Assembly: GCA_017640685.1 (NCBI GenBank)
Contig: JAEPQF010000001.1
Span: 17,015 to 74,101, forward strand
Length of the DNA stretch: 57,087 bases
Direction: 5' to 3'
Source of the DNA: Hyphomicrobiales bacterium
GTDB taxonomy: Bacteria; Pseudomonadota; Alphaproteobacteria; Rhizobiales; HXMU1428-3
Within the stretch, counting starts at the first letter, position 1. Every line of letters begins with the position of its first letter. Shown here one piece after another: positions 22,835-32,628 of this stretch. Below the pieces are notes generated by a model. The model was given only the letters and a program-made list of their open reading frames with translations. It did not search any database and was not told where the DNA came from. Made by a program: the position numbers and the translations under genes.

Positions 22835-24694
22835 CTAAGCTTTCTCAGATGTCTTTTTCGGTTCTGGTTTAATTGGATTGGTCGCCGCTTTTAACCACGT
22901 TTTTACTGGCCCTTTCAGCTCGGGGCTGAGGGTTTTGTATACGGTGCGATGGTAGTTGTTTAGCCATTTGAGCTCACGTTTGTTTAAGTATTTGCAATCG
23001 ATCAAGTGACGATCAAATGGGGCAAGCGTTAAAGTTTCGAAATGCATCATCGGGTGTTCGCCGCCGGTAATCTCTTCTGGCTCGGTTACCAAAATTAGAT
23101 TTTCTAATCTGATGCCGTAAGCGCCTTCTCTATAATACCCAGGTTCGTTGGAGATGATCATACCAGGCTCGAGGGGAACAGTGGCACGCCTTGAAATACC
23201 TTGTGGTCCTTCATGAACGGAGAGAAAACTACCTACCCCGTGGCCGGTGCCATGAGCAAAATCGAGCCCGGCTTGCCACAAAGGCGCTCGCACCAGTGGG
23301 TCCAGATCAACACCTCTGGTGCCTTTGGGAAAATAAGCTGTTGCTAAGTTAATATGAGCTTTGAGGACCAATGTGTAATGACGGCGCATGGGACCTGTTG
23401 GTTTGGTTGTTGGTGCATCAATGGCAACAGTGCGGGTGATGTCTGTAGTGCCGTCTTGATATTGCGCGCCAGAGTCGACTAAGTACATATCGCCCATATG
23501 AAGGTGCCGGTTGGATTGCTCACTTACACGATAATGAACTATAGCGCCGTTGGGCCCGCTACCTGAGATGGTTTCAAAGCTGATGTCTTTTAGTGCGCCT
23601 GTTTCCTTGCGGAAATTTTCAAGAGCCTTGGCGCTATTGATTTCATCAAGTGAGTTATTAGCAGCATTGTCTGATAGCCAATGAAGGAACTTGGTAACCG
23701 CCACACCATCGCGGATATGGGCTTGGCGAGACCCTTCAATTTCAGCTTTGTTTTTTTTCGCTTTCGGGAGGGCGCATGGATCATCACCTCTGATGATTTC
23801 AGCTCTTGCTGAGCGCAGGGTTTGGTAAATGGCGCTGTTAGTCCTTGTTGGGTCAATCAACACTTTTTTGAATTTAGATCCTAAGAATTTAAGACGATCA
23901 TCAAATGTTTGCGGATTTAACAACCGAGCATTGGCAGTGATTTGCTCAGCTGCTCTTGTGCCGAGACGATCTGATTTTAAAAAGAGCTCTGGCTTTGCCT
24001 GGCGGTGAATGATGGCATTGGCTAACATAATGGGTGTGTGTCTGATGTCACTACCGCGAATGTTAAAAAGCCAGCAGATTGATTCAGGAGCAGTGACGAC
24101 AAAGGCATCGCACTCTTTGTCTTTTAATTGTGATTGAATAAGTTCTATTTTTTCACTTGTTTCCTGACCAGCATATTTTTTCGGATGAGATACTACTGGA
24201 TTTTCTGGAATAGCTGGCTGATCTTCCCAGATTTCATCAACTGGATTATTGGTGACTGAGATGAGTTTTGCACCGGCCTTTTCTATAACTTCTAAAAAAG
24301 TCTCATAGGCTTTGACACTATGTAGGGTTGGGTCGATGGCGATTTTTTGTCCGCGCTTTATTTGCTTACCAAGCCATTGAGACGGGAGTTGCTCTGTTAT
24401 TGGAACTGGTGTGATGACTTTTAAATCTACTTCATTTTGAACTTGAAGTGTGTATCTTCCATCAATGAAAATGGCTGCTTTGTTACTTAAAATAATGGCT
24501 TGGCCTGCCGAGCCTGAAAAACCGGTGAGCCACAGCAAGCGCTCATCATGTGGGGCGACATATTCGTTTAAATGTTTATCACTGCGAGGGAGAATGAGGC
24601 CGTCAATCTTTTGTTTTTTTAAAAGGTCACGTAAATTTTTGATGCGTTCGGCGCAATGTTCTGGTCCGCCGCGATTTTCATAAGATTGGAACAT
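22835..24694 (-). CDS. Aminopeptidase P family protein (M24B)
   Basis: DSGAQYQDGTTDITRTV, HGTGHGVGSFLSVHEGPQ, NEPGYY metal/active-site motifs. Confidence 0.93.
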   Translation of the reverse strand: MFQSYENRGGPEHCAERIKNLRDLLKKQKIDGLILPRSDKHLNEYVAPHDERLLWLTGFSGSAGQAIILSNKAAIFIDGRYTLQVQNEVDLKVITPVPITEQLPSQWLGKQIKRGQKIAIDPTLHSVKAYETFLEVIEKAGAKLISVTNNPVDEIWEDQPAIPENPVVSHPKKYAGQETSEKIELIQSQLKDKECDAFVVTAPESICWLFNIRGSDIRHTPIMLANAIIHRQAKPELFLKSDRLGTRAAEQITANARLLNPQTFDDRLKFLGSKFKKVLIDPTRTNSAIYQTLRSARAEIIRGDDPCALPKAKKNKAEIEGSRQAHIRDGVAVTKFLHWLSDNAANNSLDEINSAKALENFRKETGALKDISFETISGSGPNGAIVHYRVSEQSNRHLHMGDMYLVDSGAQYQDGTTDITRTVAIDAPTTKPTGPMRRHYTLVLKAHINLATAYFPKGTRGVDLDPLVRAPLWQAGLDFAHGTGHGVGSFLSVHEGPQGISRRATVPLEPGMIISNEPGYYREGAYGIRLENLILVTEPEEITGGEHPMMHFETLTLAPFDRHLIDCKYLNKRELKWLNNYHRTVYKTLSPELKGPVKTWLKAATNPIKPEPKKTSEKA

Positions 24695-24720
24695 ATTAAA
24701 CTTTCTTTAGATGCTCCTTC

Positions 24721-24738
24721 GGTTGCCCATAAGCAACC
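24721..24738 (+). repeat. Hairpin repeat core GGTTGC-CCATAA-GCAACC preceded by CTTC
   Basis: Same family as 8348/55746. Confidence 0.55.
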
Positions 24739-24813
24739 GTCGCTGTTACCTACAGACTTTAGAGCAAATTAAATTGATGTTTTATTTTTACATCTAGGGC
24801 CAACATCACTTCT

Positions 24814-24899
24814 GCGCTGGCGCTTCGCCATGTCCCTCAGCCTGGATCCGGTTGCTGGTGGACAACTGAAGGACAAAAAAGGCAAGGCTCCTTCTTCGT
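24814..24899 (+). repeat. Module B repeat, copy 1 (GCTGGCGC..GCCATGTCCCTCAGCC ... GGCTCCTTCTTCGT)
   Basis: Flanks shared with 26011-26083 and 55970-56023. Confidence 0.7.
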
Positions 24900-25021
24900 A
24901 TGATTAGGCCTAAATAAGATACCGTTTTTTCTAGTGTCGTTTAATTGGAGTTAGTTTATCTATTTTCTAGTCTACTGATAGTTGTTTTTTTATAAACACC
25001 ATAAATAAAAGATAAAACATC

Positions 25022-25927
25022 TTATCCATTTTTGTGGAACAAGCTTGTTGTCCATTCGTCGATTAAATCTGTTTTGAGATGAGTGAGGCCTTCGGCTTCA
25101 TAGGCCTTTATGACATCGGCCGACTGAACATCTAAAATACCTGATAAAAGAAGCGTGCCATTTGGGGCGACGGCTTCTGCGACCTTTGGGGCCATGGCGA
25201 TGAGTGGTTTGGCGAGGATGTTGGCAATCAGTAGATCAAATGGCGCACAAGCCTGGATCTTTTGATCATTTAAACCATCACTGCAAATATGAGTGATTGA
25301 TGCTTGATCTGATTTCTCAGGCCTATTGAGCTCATCATTAGTTTTGGCGACCTCTACTGAGATTGGATCAATATCACAAGCGATGATGTTGGCTTGCTTG
25401 AAAACTTTAGAGGAGGCGATGGCTAATATGCCAGAGCCCGCACCAAGATCGAGAATGTTTTTGGGGTTGAGAGTTTCGCTAAGTTCACTGATAGCCTTAA
25501 GGCACCCTTCTGTTGTGCCGTGATGAGCGGTACCGAAGGCTTGCGCGGCATCGATGAGAATTGGATAAGGCTCGTTTTTGGCCTTGTCACTATCATGACT
25601 GCCGTGAATGAGAAAGCGTCCTGCACGCACAGGTTTTAAACCTTTTTGAACGTGAGAAACCCAGTCGATATTTTCGACTTTAGAAATTTCTAACTCATAG
25701 TTCTCTGGTGAAAAACCCAAAATATTTGATATTTGCTCCACAATATTTGCTTTATCTGGCTCGCTTTCATAGTGAGCTGATGTTGTCCATCTATCTTCGT
25801 TTTTGTTTTCTTCAAAGTGGCTAACGGCTGTGGGTTCTGGATATATATTTTCCAACAAGTCAGCTATGCCGTCATTGATTGATTTTTCAGCACGGATGGT
25901 GAGTTGATAAAGTTGTGTCTCAGTCAT
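25022..25927 (-). CDS. prmA: Ribosomal protein L11 methyltransferase
   Basis: ILDLGAGSGILAIAS SAM motif, IANILAKPLIAMAP, QAFGTAHHGTTEGCL. Confidence 0.9.
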   Translation of the reverse strand: MTETQLYQLTIRAEKSINDGIADLLENIYPEPTAVSHFEENKNEDRWTTSAHYESEPDKANIVEQISNILGFSPENYELEISKVENIDWVSHVQKGLKPVRAGRFLIHGSHDSDKAKNEPYPILIDAAQAFGTAHHGTTEGCLKAISELSETLNPKNILDLGAGSGILAIASSKVFKQANIIACDIDPISVEVAKTNDELNRPEKSDQASITHICSDGLNDQKIQACAPFDLLIANILAKPLIAMAPKVAEAVAPNGTLLLSGILDVQSADVIKAYEAEGLTHLKTDLIDEWTTSLFHKNG

Positions 25928-25945
25928 TTTGGCTTTTCTCTTTTC

Positions 25946-25987
25946 TCTCACGGGCTATTCTGCCGTTGAAGCGGCAGGCCCTCCGAG
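25946..25987 (+). repeat. Module A repeat, copy 1: CTCACGGGC-TATT-CTGCCG..CGGCAG-GCCCTCCGAG
   Basis: Nearly identical flanks at 55867-55909 with compensated inner stem. Confidence 0.75.
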
Positions 25988-26010
25988 GTGCGGCGCAACG
26001 CGCCGGACGC

Positions 26011-26083
26011 CCTTGGCGTCATGTCCCCCAGCCTTATGCCAGTTGCCATTAGTAACTGGCATAAGGCTGGGCTCCTTCTTCGT
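26011..26083 (+). repeat. Module B repeat, copy 2, with an 18-bp perfect stem CCCAGCCTTATGCCAGTT/AACTGGCATAAGGCTGGG
   Basis: Stem arms 26027-26044 and 26054-26071. Confidence 0.8.
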
Positions 26084-26117
26084 AAAGAGGGGACTGACTC
26101 TTTTTTATGCTTTCATT

Positions 26118-27575
26118 TTACAGTGCAGCAGTTTTTAAAGCACCGCGCCATAATCTGTGGAGTTGTGATGAGGCTCGGCTGGGTGGTAACACTTTATAGC
26201 TGCCATCATCGGTTTTTTCAACCAAGCCATCTCTTAGCAAACGACTAAAGCCATCTTCAAGATCGAAATTAATATCAACTCCGAATTCTTTTTGTAAAAA
26301 CAGCTCAATATCAGCTTTTGCTGTGCTTAGGTTTGTGCCTTTGTCTTTGTTGCGGACAAGGTAATTATAAAGAAGTAATTCTTCTTTGATGTCTTCTTCT
26401 TCAGCTCTGTCAACAAGCAGTGTGAGAACGCCGCGATTGTTGGCGAGATTATGGAAATAAAGATTTTGCGCGAGTGTCATCATATATTCGTTGCGTTGAT
26501 GGAAGACCTTAGTGACTTGGCGCACAAGAAGACCAATGATGCCGGCTAGAGATGTGAGTAATACAAGCGGGTTTAAAGCGGCTGCCGTGATACCAAGGAT
26601 TAGTTTCGGAATTGCTGTTGCTAAGCCTGCGATGGTGCCACCACCTGCTGTGAGGCCGATTTTTAATTTGTCGAGCAGTTTGAACTCGACCTTTGTGTTT
26701 GGGAACATCATCTCTAGGTCGTCTTGAGGGATGTTTTTAAAAAGCTTTAAATAGATGAAATCACTGGTCACGCCATCAGGTAGCATTTTGCGATTTTTCT
26801 TCACTAGCTTTTCAGCTTTTTTATGGGTGAGTTCGTCTCGTAACATGATCTGATTGATCATTTCTTCTTCAGGTTTTAATTTCAGCGCGACAAAGAGGCG
26901 TTGGAAAATCGGGGTCTCTACGCCTTTCTTTCTAAGGTAAAGCCATTTCCAATCTCGATATTCAACGATTTTACTACCGGCACCTCTGAAATAAATCACA
27001 ACATCATCAAAGGCATCTAAATCTACATGGAGACGCAGGCCATATGGACTGTCTGAGGTGAGAAGAAGGTCTAAATCTTTTTGAGTGACTTTTTCATAAT
27101 TGGCGGATTCTAGGAGATCACCTAAATGTTCCATTAGGTTATGGCGCATTTTTAGAAGTTGGACGGGAGTGAACTCCATGGCTCTTACCGTGTCTCTATC
27201 TGGACTAAAGGTTAGGTAAGATTGTTTTAACGCAGTGAGGCGAGAGCGGTAAGATTGGTGGCGCCAGGCATCTAGATAATCCATGAAGGTTGAGGCATGT
27301 TCATACTCGCCTTCTGCCCAGCTTTCTGGTCTTTTCAAATAATCTAAGATGGCTTGACGTGAGACAGGAATAAAGCGCTCTTTTTCTGGGCCATCAATGG
27401 CGGTTAGGCCTTCTTTGACGATTTTTTTTGGGTATTTGCGCTCTGTGCGTTCTTTATTGCGTGCATCAGCACTAGAGGGGCGAAAGAGGTTATAAAAGCG
27501 TTTAAAGCCTTTGATCTTTTGTTCAGATTGGGCTGTAGGCTGGTTTTCGCCTAACGCTATTTCCCCGTTACTCAT
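26118..27575 (-). CDS. DUF3754 / TMEM143-like membrane protein
   Basis: Two-TM segment GLTAGGGTIAGLATAIPKLILGITAAALNPLVLLTSLAGIIGLLVRQ followed by QRNEYMMTLAQNLYFHNLANNRGVLTLLVDRAEEED, resembling the DUF3754 signature. Confidence 0.65.
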   Translation of the reverse strand: MSNGEIALGENQPTAQSEQKIKGFKRFYNLFRPSSADARNKERTERKYPKKIVKEGLTAIDGPEKERFIPVSRQAILDYLKRPESWAEGEYEHASTFMDYLDAWRHQSYRSRLTALKQSYLTFSPDRDTVRAMEFTPVQLLKMRHNLMEHLGDLLESANYEKVTQKDLDLLLTSDSPYGLRLHVDLDAFDDVVIYFRGAGSKIVEYRDWKWLYLRKKGVETPIFQRLFVALKLKPEEEMINQIMLRDELTHKKAEKLVKKNRKMLPDGVTSDFIYLKLFKNIPQDDLEMMFPNTKVEFKLLDKLKIGLTAGGGTIAGLATAIPKLILGITAAALNPLVLLTSLAGIIGLLVRQVTKVFHQRNEYMMTLAQNLYFHNLANNRGVLTLLVDRAEEEDIKEELLLYNYLVRNKDKGTNLSTAKADIELFLQKEFGVDINFDLEDGFSRLLRDGLVEKTDDGSYKVLPPSRASSQLHRLWRGALKTAAL

Positions 27576-27629
27576 AACCTTACTCCGCTTAACTCTATTT
27601 GCCTTTGTTGCGCTTCAGTTGTTTTTTTA

Positions 27630-27664
27630 AAGGCCCTTCAGGTTTCCCACCAGAAACTGGCCTT
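27630..27664 (+). repeat. Asymmetric-bulge hairpin repeat: AAGGCC-CTTCA-GGTTTC-CCACCA-GAAACT-GGCCTT
   Basis: Manual fold. Confidence 0.75.
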
Positions 27665-27702
27665 AACGCGACTACGCTTTATTACGTAATTAAAAAAAAG
27701 GG

Positions 27703-27714
27703 GTCTAGACCCTA
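27703..27714. repeat. Second copy of palindrome GGGTCTAGACCC
   Basis: Shares GGGTCTAGACCCTA with 8207. Confidence 0.7.
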
Positions 27715-28005
27715 ACTATATTGCTGAATTTGTTGAAAATATAGCGAAAAACTCACAACAGATAAGCAGCAAAATTGGTGTAAATTAAGCCTTGTTTATA
27801 ACTTTTTGGGGGAAGCAGTGCAATTAAACTAGCAAAGGATAGGGTTAATTTGGAGGATTAAGGGAGAGAGCGTTGCATTTTTGTTGTTCTCCAGGAATTT
27901 CAAATATTTACTTTGAGCTTAGTGCAGTGCTGTTGCTTGCTTTGATATTTCATTTCTTTTAAAATTATAGATCAAACAGATCTATTGCTAGCTCATGAGA
28001 GTTTT

Positions 28006-28881
28006 ATGCTCAAAATTATACTTAGTTTGTCAATTGTAGTGGCGGTTTTAATGTCTCTTTATGAGTACAAAATAGGTGGCCCTTATGATGGTTATCCCTC
28101 ATTGTGGAAAAATTTACAAACTGAGGAGCAAGGCTGTAAAGAGCTAGATGCTCTTTCGCTCAAAGAGCGTCAACATGCATTAAGAGGTAATAGTCCTAAA
28201 GAGGCTTGCGAGATATTATTTTTTGAAAGCCGTAAGATTAACTCAGTCTCTACTTTTTTAATTGCTACTCAGTTTGAAGCTTACAAAAACCATTTAGCAA
28301 AAAATGAATGTTTACAAGCGGAGCAGGTTTTATGGGGGCGTTATAAAGCCGCCTATCCTGGTACACCAAAAGTCGATTTTTTGAAAACTTATGATAGGCC
28401 GCGGGTAAGGTGGAGACATTTTGTATTAACCAAGCAAGTTCCAGAGGTTTTTTTCTGCATTCATAGAAAAAGCTATGAAACCAATCAGCAAGAGATTTTA
28501 AGCAATAATCTAGTGACACGCCCTGTAAGAGATTTGTTTAAGCCCCATTATGTTAAGTCGGATAGTCAATTTGTAAAGGAACGGAACCAAAGTTTGATGC
28601 TTATTGCGCATCTAGCAAGATTGGATTTTGCACCAGCTCAGATCTACATTTTAGAACAATCAAAAAAGGGGAATGTCTTTACTCTTTTGCCTTCCGAGCA
28701 ATATCGTTTGTTAAAACGTCTTGAGATGTTGGGTAATCTACCGGAGACTCTAAAGGATGAGTTTGTAGAGGCAAGAGACAAGCTACCCATGAGTGAAGTT
28801 CAAGAATTAGAAAAACAATTGACTAATTATAGTTTTTTTCTTATTTCATCCATGCCAACAATGGTGAGTGAGAAGAGGTGA
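28006..28881 (+). CDS. Hypothetical protein with N-terminal membrane anchor
   Basis: ATG 28006 with GAGAG upstream; hydrophobic N-terminus MLKIILSLSIVVAVLMSL. Confidence 0.7.
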   Translation: MLKIILSLSIVVAVLMSLYEYKIGGPYDGYPSLWKNLQTEEQGCKELDALSLKERQHALRGNSPKEACEILFFESRKINSVSTFLIATQFEAYKNHLAKNECLQAEQVLWGRYKAAYPGTPKVDFLKTYDRPRVRWRHFVLTKQVPEVFFCIHRKSYETNQQEILSNNLVTRPVRDLFKPHYVKSDSQFVKERNQSLMLIAHLARLDFAPAQIYILEQSKKGNVFTLLPSEQYRLLKRLEMLGNLPETLKDEFVEARDKLPMSEVQELEKQLTNYSFFLISSMPTMVSEKR

Positions 28882-28885
28882 ATAT

Positions 28886-29290
28886 TTAACATCCTAAATT
28901 GCTTCTTTCATTCTCAATTTGGCGCATTAAATCTCTTTGAATATATTGAATTTGTTCAACTTCTTTCAATATTTGTTTTGCTTCTTCAATATCTCGTTTT
29001 GTTGAAGAGATCTGATCTTCTAACTTTCGTTTTCTACTTTTCAATTGAGCAATTTGGCCTGCTGACACTATACCTATTGCTCGACCACCAACAAAACCGC
29101 CTACTTCGAATGCGCCCAATTGAACATTGATCTGGGTTATTTCGTATTCATATCCAGATATGTTTCCATTGCCGGACGAAATTGTATTCTCTGCATCTGT
29201 TTGACGAATTTTAGCAGCATTTAGTTTAATATTGGCTGCGCGAAACTCATTGTTTAAATTTGAGCATATTTCGCGGTTTGATTTATGCAT
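28886..29290 (-). CDS. Hypothetical coiled-coil protein with central Gly-rich segment
   Basis: 134-aa ORF, heptad-like charged C-terminal half, convergent with preceding ORF. Confidence 0.6.
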   Translation of the reverse strand: MHKSNREICSNLNNEFRAANIKLNAAKIRQTDAENTISSGNGNISGYEYEITQINVQLGAFEVGGFVGGRAIGIVSAGQIAQLKSRKRKLEDQISSTKRDIEEAKQILKEVEQIQYIQRDLMRQIENERSNLGC

Positions 29291-29489
29291 ATTTTCAAAC
29301 TCCTAACTTGTTATTTGTTAGAAGTATGATGGATACTCACTTAACGGGGATAAGTTTTAGAGCTTTCCAGGTCAATTCCAATGTTGTTCTTCAGTGGCAA
29401 TGAAACTTTTTTAACACTTATATTTGAGAATTGCTTGACTTTTATTACTCTGGTTGGCAGTTTTTTGTTCTGTTTATTGGGGGAATTGT

Positions 29490-29942
29490 ATGTTGTATCG
29501 TATTATATTTGTTTTTCTTGTTGCTATTTTTGGTCTTACTGGTTGTCAAACAACCAAGCAGCCATCTGCAGAGATGATTGCTAAGTTGCAGGGGGGGAAG
29601 ACAAAAGTTGTTCTGTATGGATTTTGTGTTCCTATGGACCATCTTGTCAAAACAACTTTGGTAAGACACTCAATTACCTTTTCAGTAAATGGTAAAAGAA
29701 TGGGGACAATGAAAAGTTGCAGTTATAAAACTTTTACAGTTCCTTCTGGTTACTGGAACTCTCATTATGCACAACCTTTAGCGATCCCTGTTCCCTTAGG
29801 ACATATGACTTTTGAACCAGGTAAAACTAAATACATTTATATGCGACCTGCTGGATATGGCAGTTTTGAGGCTATTTCGGTGAGCAAAGCTCAGGCTGAT
29901 AAAGGTATTGCTGATATCAAGAAAATTGGTCAGGTTTTTTAA
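29490..29942 (+). CDS. Hypothetical lipoprotein
   Basis: Signal peptide with lipobox LTGCQTT; SD GGGGGA before ATG 29490. Confidence 0.75.
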   Translation: MLYRIIFVFLVAIFGLTGCQTTKQPSAEMIAKLQGGKTKVVLYGFCVPMDHLVKTTLVRHSITFSVNGKRMGTMKSCSYKTFTVPSGYWNSHYAQPLAIPVPLGHMTFEPGKTKYIYMRPAGYGSFEAISVSKAQADKGIADIKKIGQVF

Positions 29943-29976
29943 TTAGATCACTTTAAGCCAATTTCACTTTTCACAA

Positions 29977-32319
29977 TTAGTGACGCTCCACAAAACTCGC
30001 CTTCACCTTTTTAGAGCTGGCTTTTTCGAAGTTGATGTACAGGGTGTCGCCGTTGATCTCAGCTATTTCGCCATAGCCAAATTTTTGGTGGAAGATGCGC
30101 TCGCCGACCTTAAAATCTGTCGTCACTGTTTTTTTCGCAATGACTTTGCCTTCGATTGTTTTGGGGCTGCGGGCGTTATTGAAATTGGCTGCTGATTTTC
30201 TGTTGTAGTTTTTGGCAGCTTTGGCTGTGCTGCTTGGGTTTCGCTCGTAATTTTGTGGCATGTTTTCAAAGCGAGAGGTGGTTTCAAAGCGAGACGTAGC
30301 ATAGCCACCGAAATTGCCCATTTGTTCAATCACTTCAATGTTTTTCTCGGGCAGTTCATCAATGAAGCGCGATGGTGGCTGGGTGACCCATGAGCCGTGG
30401 ATGCGGCGGTTTTGGGTGAAGCTGATGTGCGAGTTTTTCTTAGCGCGTGTAATACCGACATAGCCCAAGCGGCGCTCTTCTTCTAACCCTGCTTTGCCTT
30501 CTTCATCCAAAGAGCGCTGGTGGGGGAACAAACCTTCTTCCCATCCGGGGAGGAAAACCGTGTCGAACTCAAGGCCTTTTGCTGCGTGCAGGGTCATCAG
30601 GTTAACGCGGTCGCCATCGCTATCAGCGTCGGCATCCATCACGAGTGAGACATGCTCCATAAAGCCGGCCAAGTTTTCAAACTCGCCCATATAGCGAATT
30701 AATTCTTTTAAGTTCTCTAACCGTGTTTGGGCTTGTGGGCTTTTGTCCTTTTGCCACATTTCTGTGTAGCCGCTGTCATCAAGGATTTGCTCAGCGAGTT
30801 CTGTGTGCGGTGTTGTCTCGAGAAGCGAGCGCCAATGGCCAAAGCGCTCAATGAGAGCTCGCAGTGAACCTCTTGGTTTTGGGCGCAATTCGCTTGTGTC
30901 AACAATCTCCATAGCTGACTCAAAGAGGGAAATGCCTCTGGCTCGTGCATGATGATGGAGAACTTCTAGCGTGGCGTTGGCTAAGCCGCGCTTGGGCGTG
31001 TTGATGATGCGCTCGAACTTCAAGTCATTGGCTGGGTTGAGGACAACATCGAAATAAGCGCAGGCGTCCTTAATCTCCATGCGCTCATAGAAGCGCGGGC
31101 CGCCGATGACACGGTAAGGCAGGCCTAAGGTGACAAAACGGTCTTCAAAGGCGCGCATTTGAAATGAGGCGCGGACTAAAATGGCGATTTCGTTTAGAGA
31201 ATGCCCTTTGGTTTGCAGGGCTTCTATTTCATCACCGATGGTGCGGGCTTCTTCGGCGTCATCCCACACACCTTTGAGGGTGACTTGGTCGCCTAGACCA
31301 TCCTCGGTGTGCAGGGTTTTGCCTAAGCGGTCTTCATTGTGAGCTATGAGGCCTGAAGCGGCAGCTAAGATGTGGCCGGTAGACCTGTAATTGCGCTCAA
31401 GGCGGATGGTTTTGGCGCCTGGGAAGTCTTTTTCAAACCGAAGGATGTTATCAACCTCGGCACCGCGCCAGCCGTAAATGGCTTGGTCATCATCACCCAC
31501 ACAGCAGATATTACCGGTTCCTTGAGCGATGAGGCGCAACCACATATATTGGGCGACGTTGGTGTCTTGATATTCGTCCACCATGATGTATTTGAAGCGA
31601 CGGTGATATTCTTTCAAAATATCTGGATTATTGCTAAGAAGTTTGTTCATCTCCAAGAGTAGATCGCCGAAGTCTACGGCGTTGAGTTCTTTCAAGCGTT
31701 TTTGATAGTCTGCATAGAGTTTGACGCCGCGCCCTTCAGCGAATTGACCGCGCTCATTTGAGGGGACTTTTTCTGGTGTGAGGCCTCTATTTTTCCAACC
31801 GTCGATAATGGTAGCGAGGCGGCGAGGCGGCCAGCGTTTTTCGTCTATGTTTTCAGCTTTTAAAAGCTGCTTTAAGAGACGCAAGCTGTCGTCAGTATCA
31901 AGAATGGTGAAGTTTGATTTTAAATCTGCCATCTCTGCGTGACGGCGCAGGATTTTCACGCCGATAGAATGGAAGGTGCCGAGCCATGGCATGCCTTCAA
32001 CCATGCCGCCAATCATGGAACCGATACGGTTTTTCATTTCTCTTGCGGCTTTGTTGGTGAAGGTGACGGCGAGAATTTCATTTGGTCTGGCCATGCCAGT
32101 GCTGAGAATATGACCAATGCGAGTAGTTAGAACGCGTGTTTTGCCAGTGCCAGCGCCAGCGAGGATGAGAACAGGGCCTTCAGTTGTGAGAACGGCTTCT
32201 GCTTGCTCCTCATTTAACCCATTTAAGTATGGCGGCGTGTTGGGCGGGGCGATATTGCCTCTGGCGCGCTCTGAAAGAGGCACTTTTTGAGTTGGGGCTT
32301 TGGCGTTGTTCGATGACAT
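29977..32319 (-). CDS. UvrD/PcrA-family ATP-dependent DNA helicase
   Basis: LAGAGTGKTRVLTTRIGH, VDEYQDTN, GDDDQAIYGWRGA, TLHAAKGLEFDTVFLPGWEEGLFPHQRS. Confidence 0.95.
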   Translation of the reverse strand: MSSNNAKAPTQKVPLSERARGNIAPPNTPPYLNGLNEEQAEAVLTTEGPVLILAGAGTGKTRVLTTRIGHILSTGMARPNEILAVTFTNKAAREMKNRIGSMIGGMVEGMPWLGTFHSIGVKILRRHAEMADLKSNFTILDTDDSLRLLKQLLKAENIDEKRWPPRRLATIIDGWKNRGLTPEKVPSNERGQFAEGRGVKLYADYQKRLKELNAVDFGDLLLEMNKLLSNNPDILKEYHRRFKYIMVDEYQDTNVAQYMWLRLIAQGTGNICCVGDDDQAIYGWRGAEVDNILRFEKDFPGAKTIRLERNYRSTGHILAAASGLIAHNEDRLGKTLHTEDGLGDQVTLKGVWDDAEEARTIGDEIEALQTKGHSLNEIAILVRASFQMRAFEDRFVTLGLPYRVIGGPRFYERMEIKDACAYFDVVLNPANDLKFERIINTPKRGLANATLEVLHHHARARGISLFESAMEIVDTSELRPKPRGSLRALIERFGHWRSLLETTPHTELAEQILDDSGYTEMWQKDKSPQAQTRLENLKELIRYMGEFENLAGFMEHVSLVMDADADSDGDRVNLMTLHAAKGLEFDTVFLPGWEEGLFPHQRSLDEEGKAGLEEERRLGYVGITRAKKNSHISFTQNRRIHGSWVTQPPSRFIDELPEKNIEVIEQMGNFGGYATSRFETTSRFENMPQNYERNPSSTAKAAKNYNRKSAANFNNARSPKTIEGKVIAKKTVTTDFKVGERIFHQKFGYGEIAEINGDTLYINFEKASSKKVKASFVERH

Positions 32320-32628
32320 TTGTGGGGTTTTCTCAGCTTATCGTCTTTATAGATTCTTGAGGGTCAATCTATCGGAGTTTTATGGGAAAAAAAAGGAGAG
32401 GGGGCTAATAGACGTGCTTATTGAGGCCAAAAGGGGAGGTTATCCACTTTTGGGTTGAGTTGCGTGGTTAAAGTGAGGTTTTTTAGCTCTTTAGTGGCTT
32501 TTGGAATGAGAATGGATTTATTACGTCTTTTTAACTTTACTCTTTCATAGATTTTGCCCAATCTTGTTTTGATTTATGTGTTTAACACTGTGGAATTATT
32601 CAAAGAATTTGAGGAAGGCTGGGTTAAA

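Noticed and set aside
25929-26248. ORFs 25929..26138 and 25988..26248 on + strand
   Set aside because: Lie over modules A/B and run antisense into the DUF3754 gene; coding potential is incidental to the repeats.
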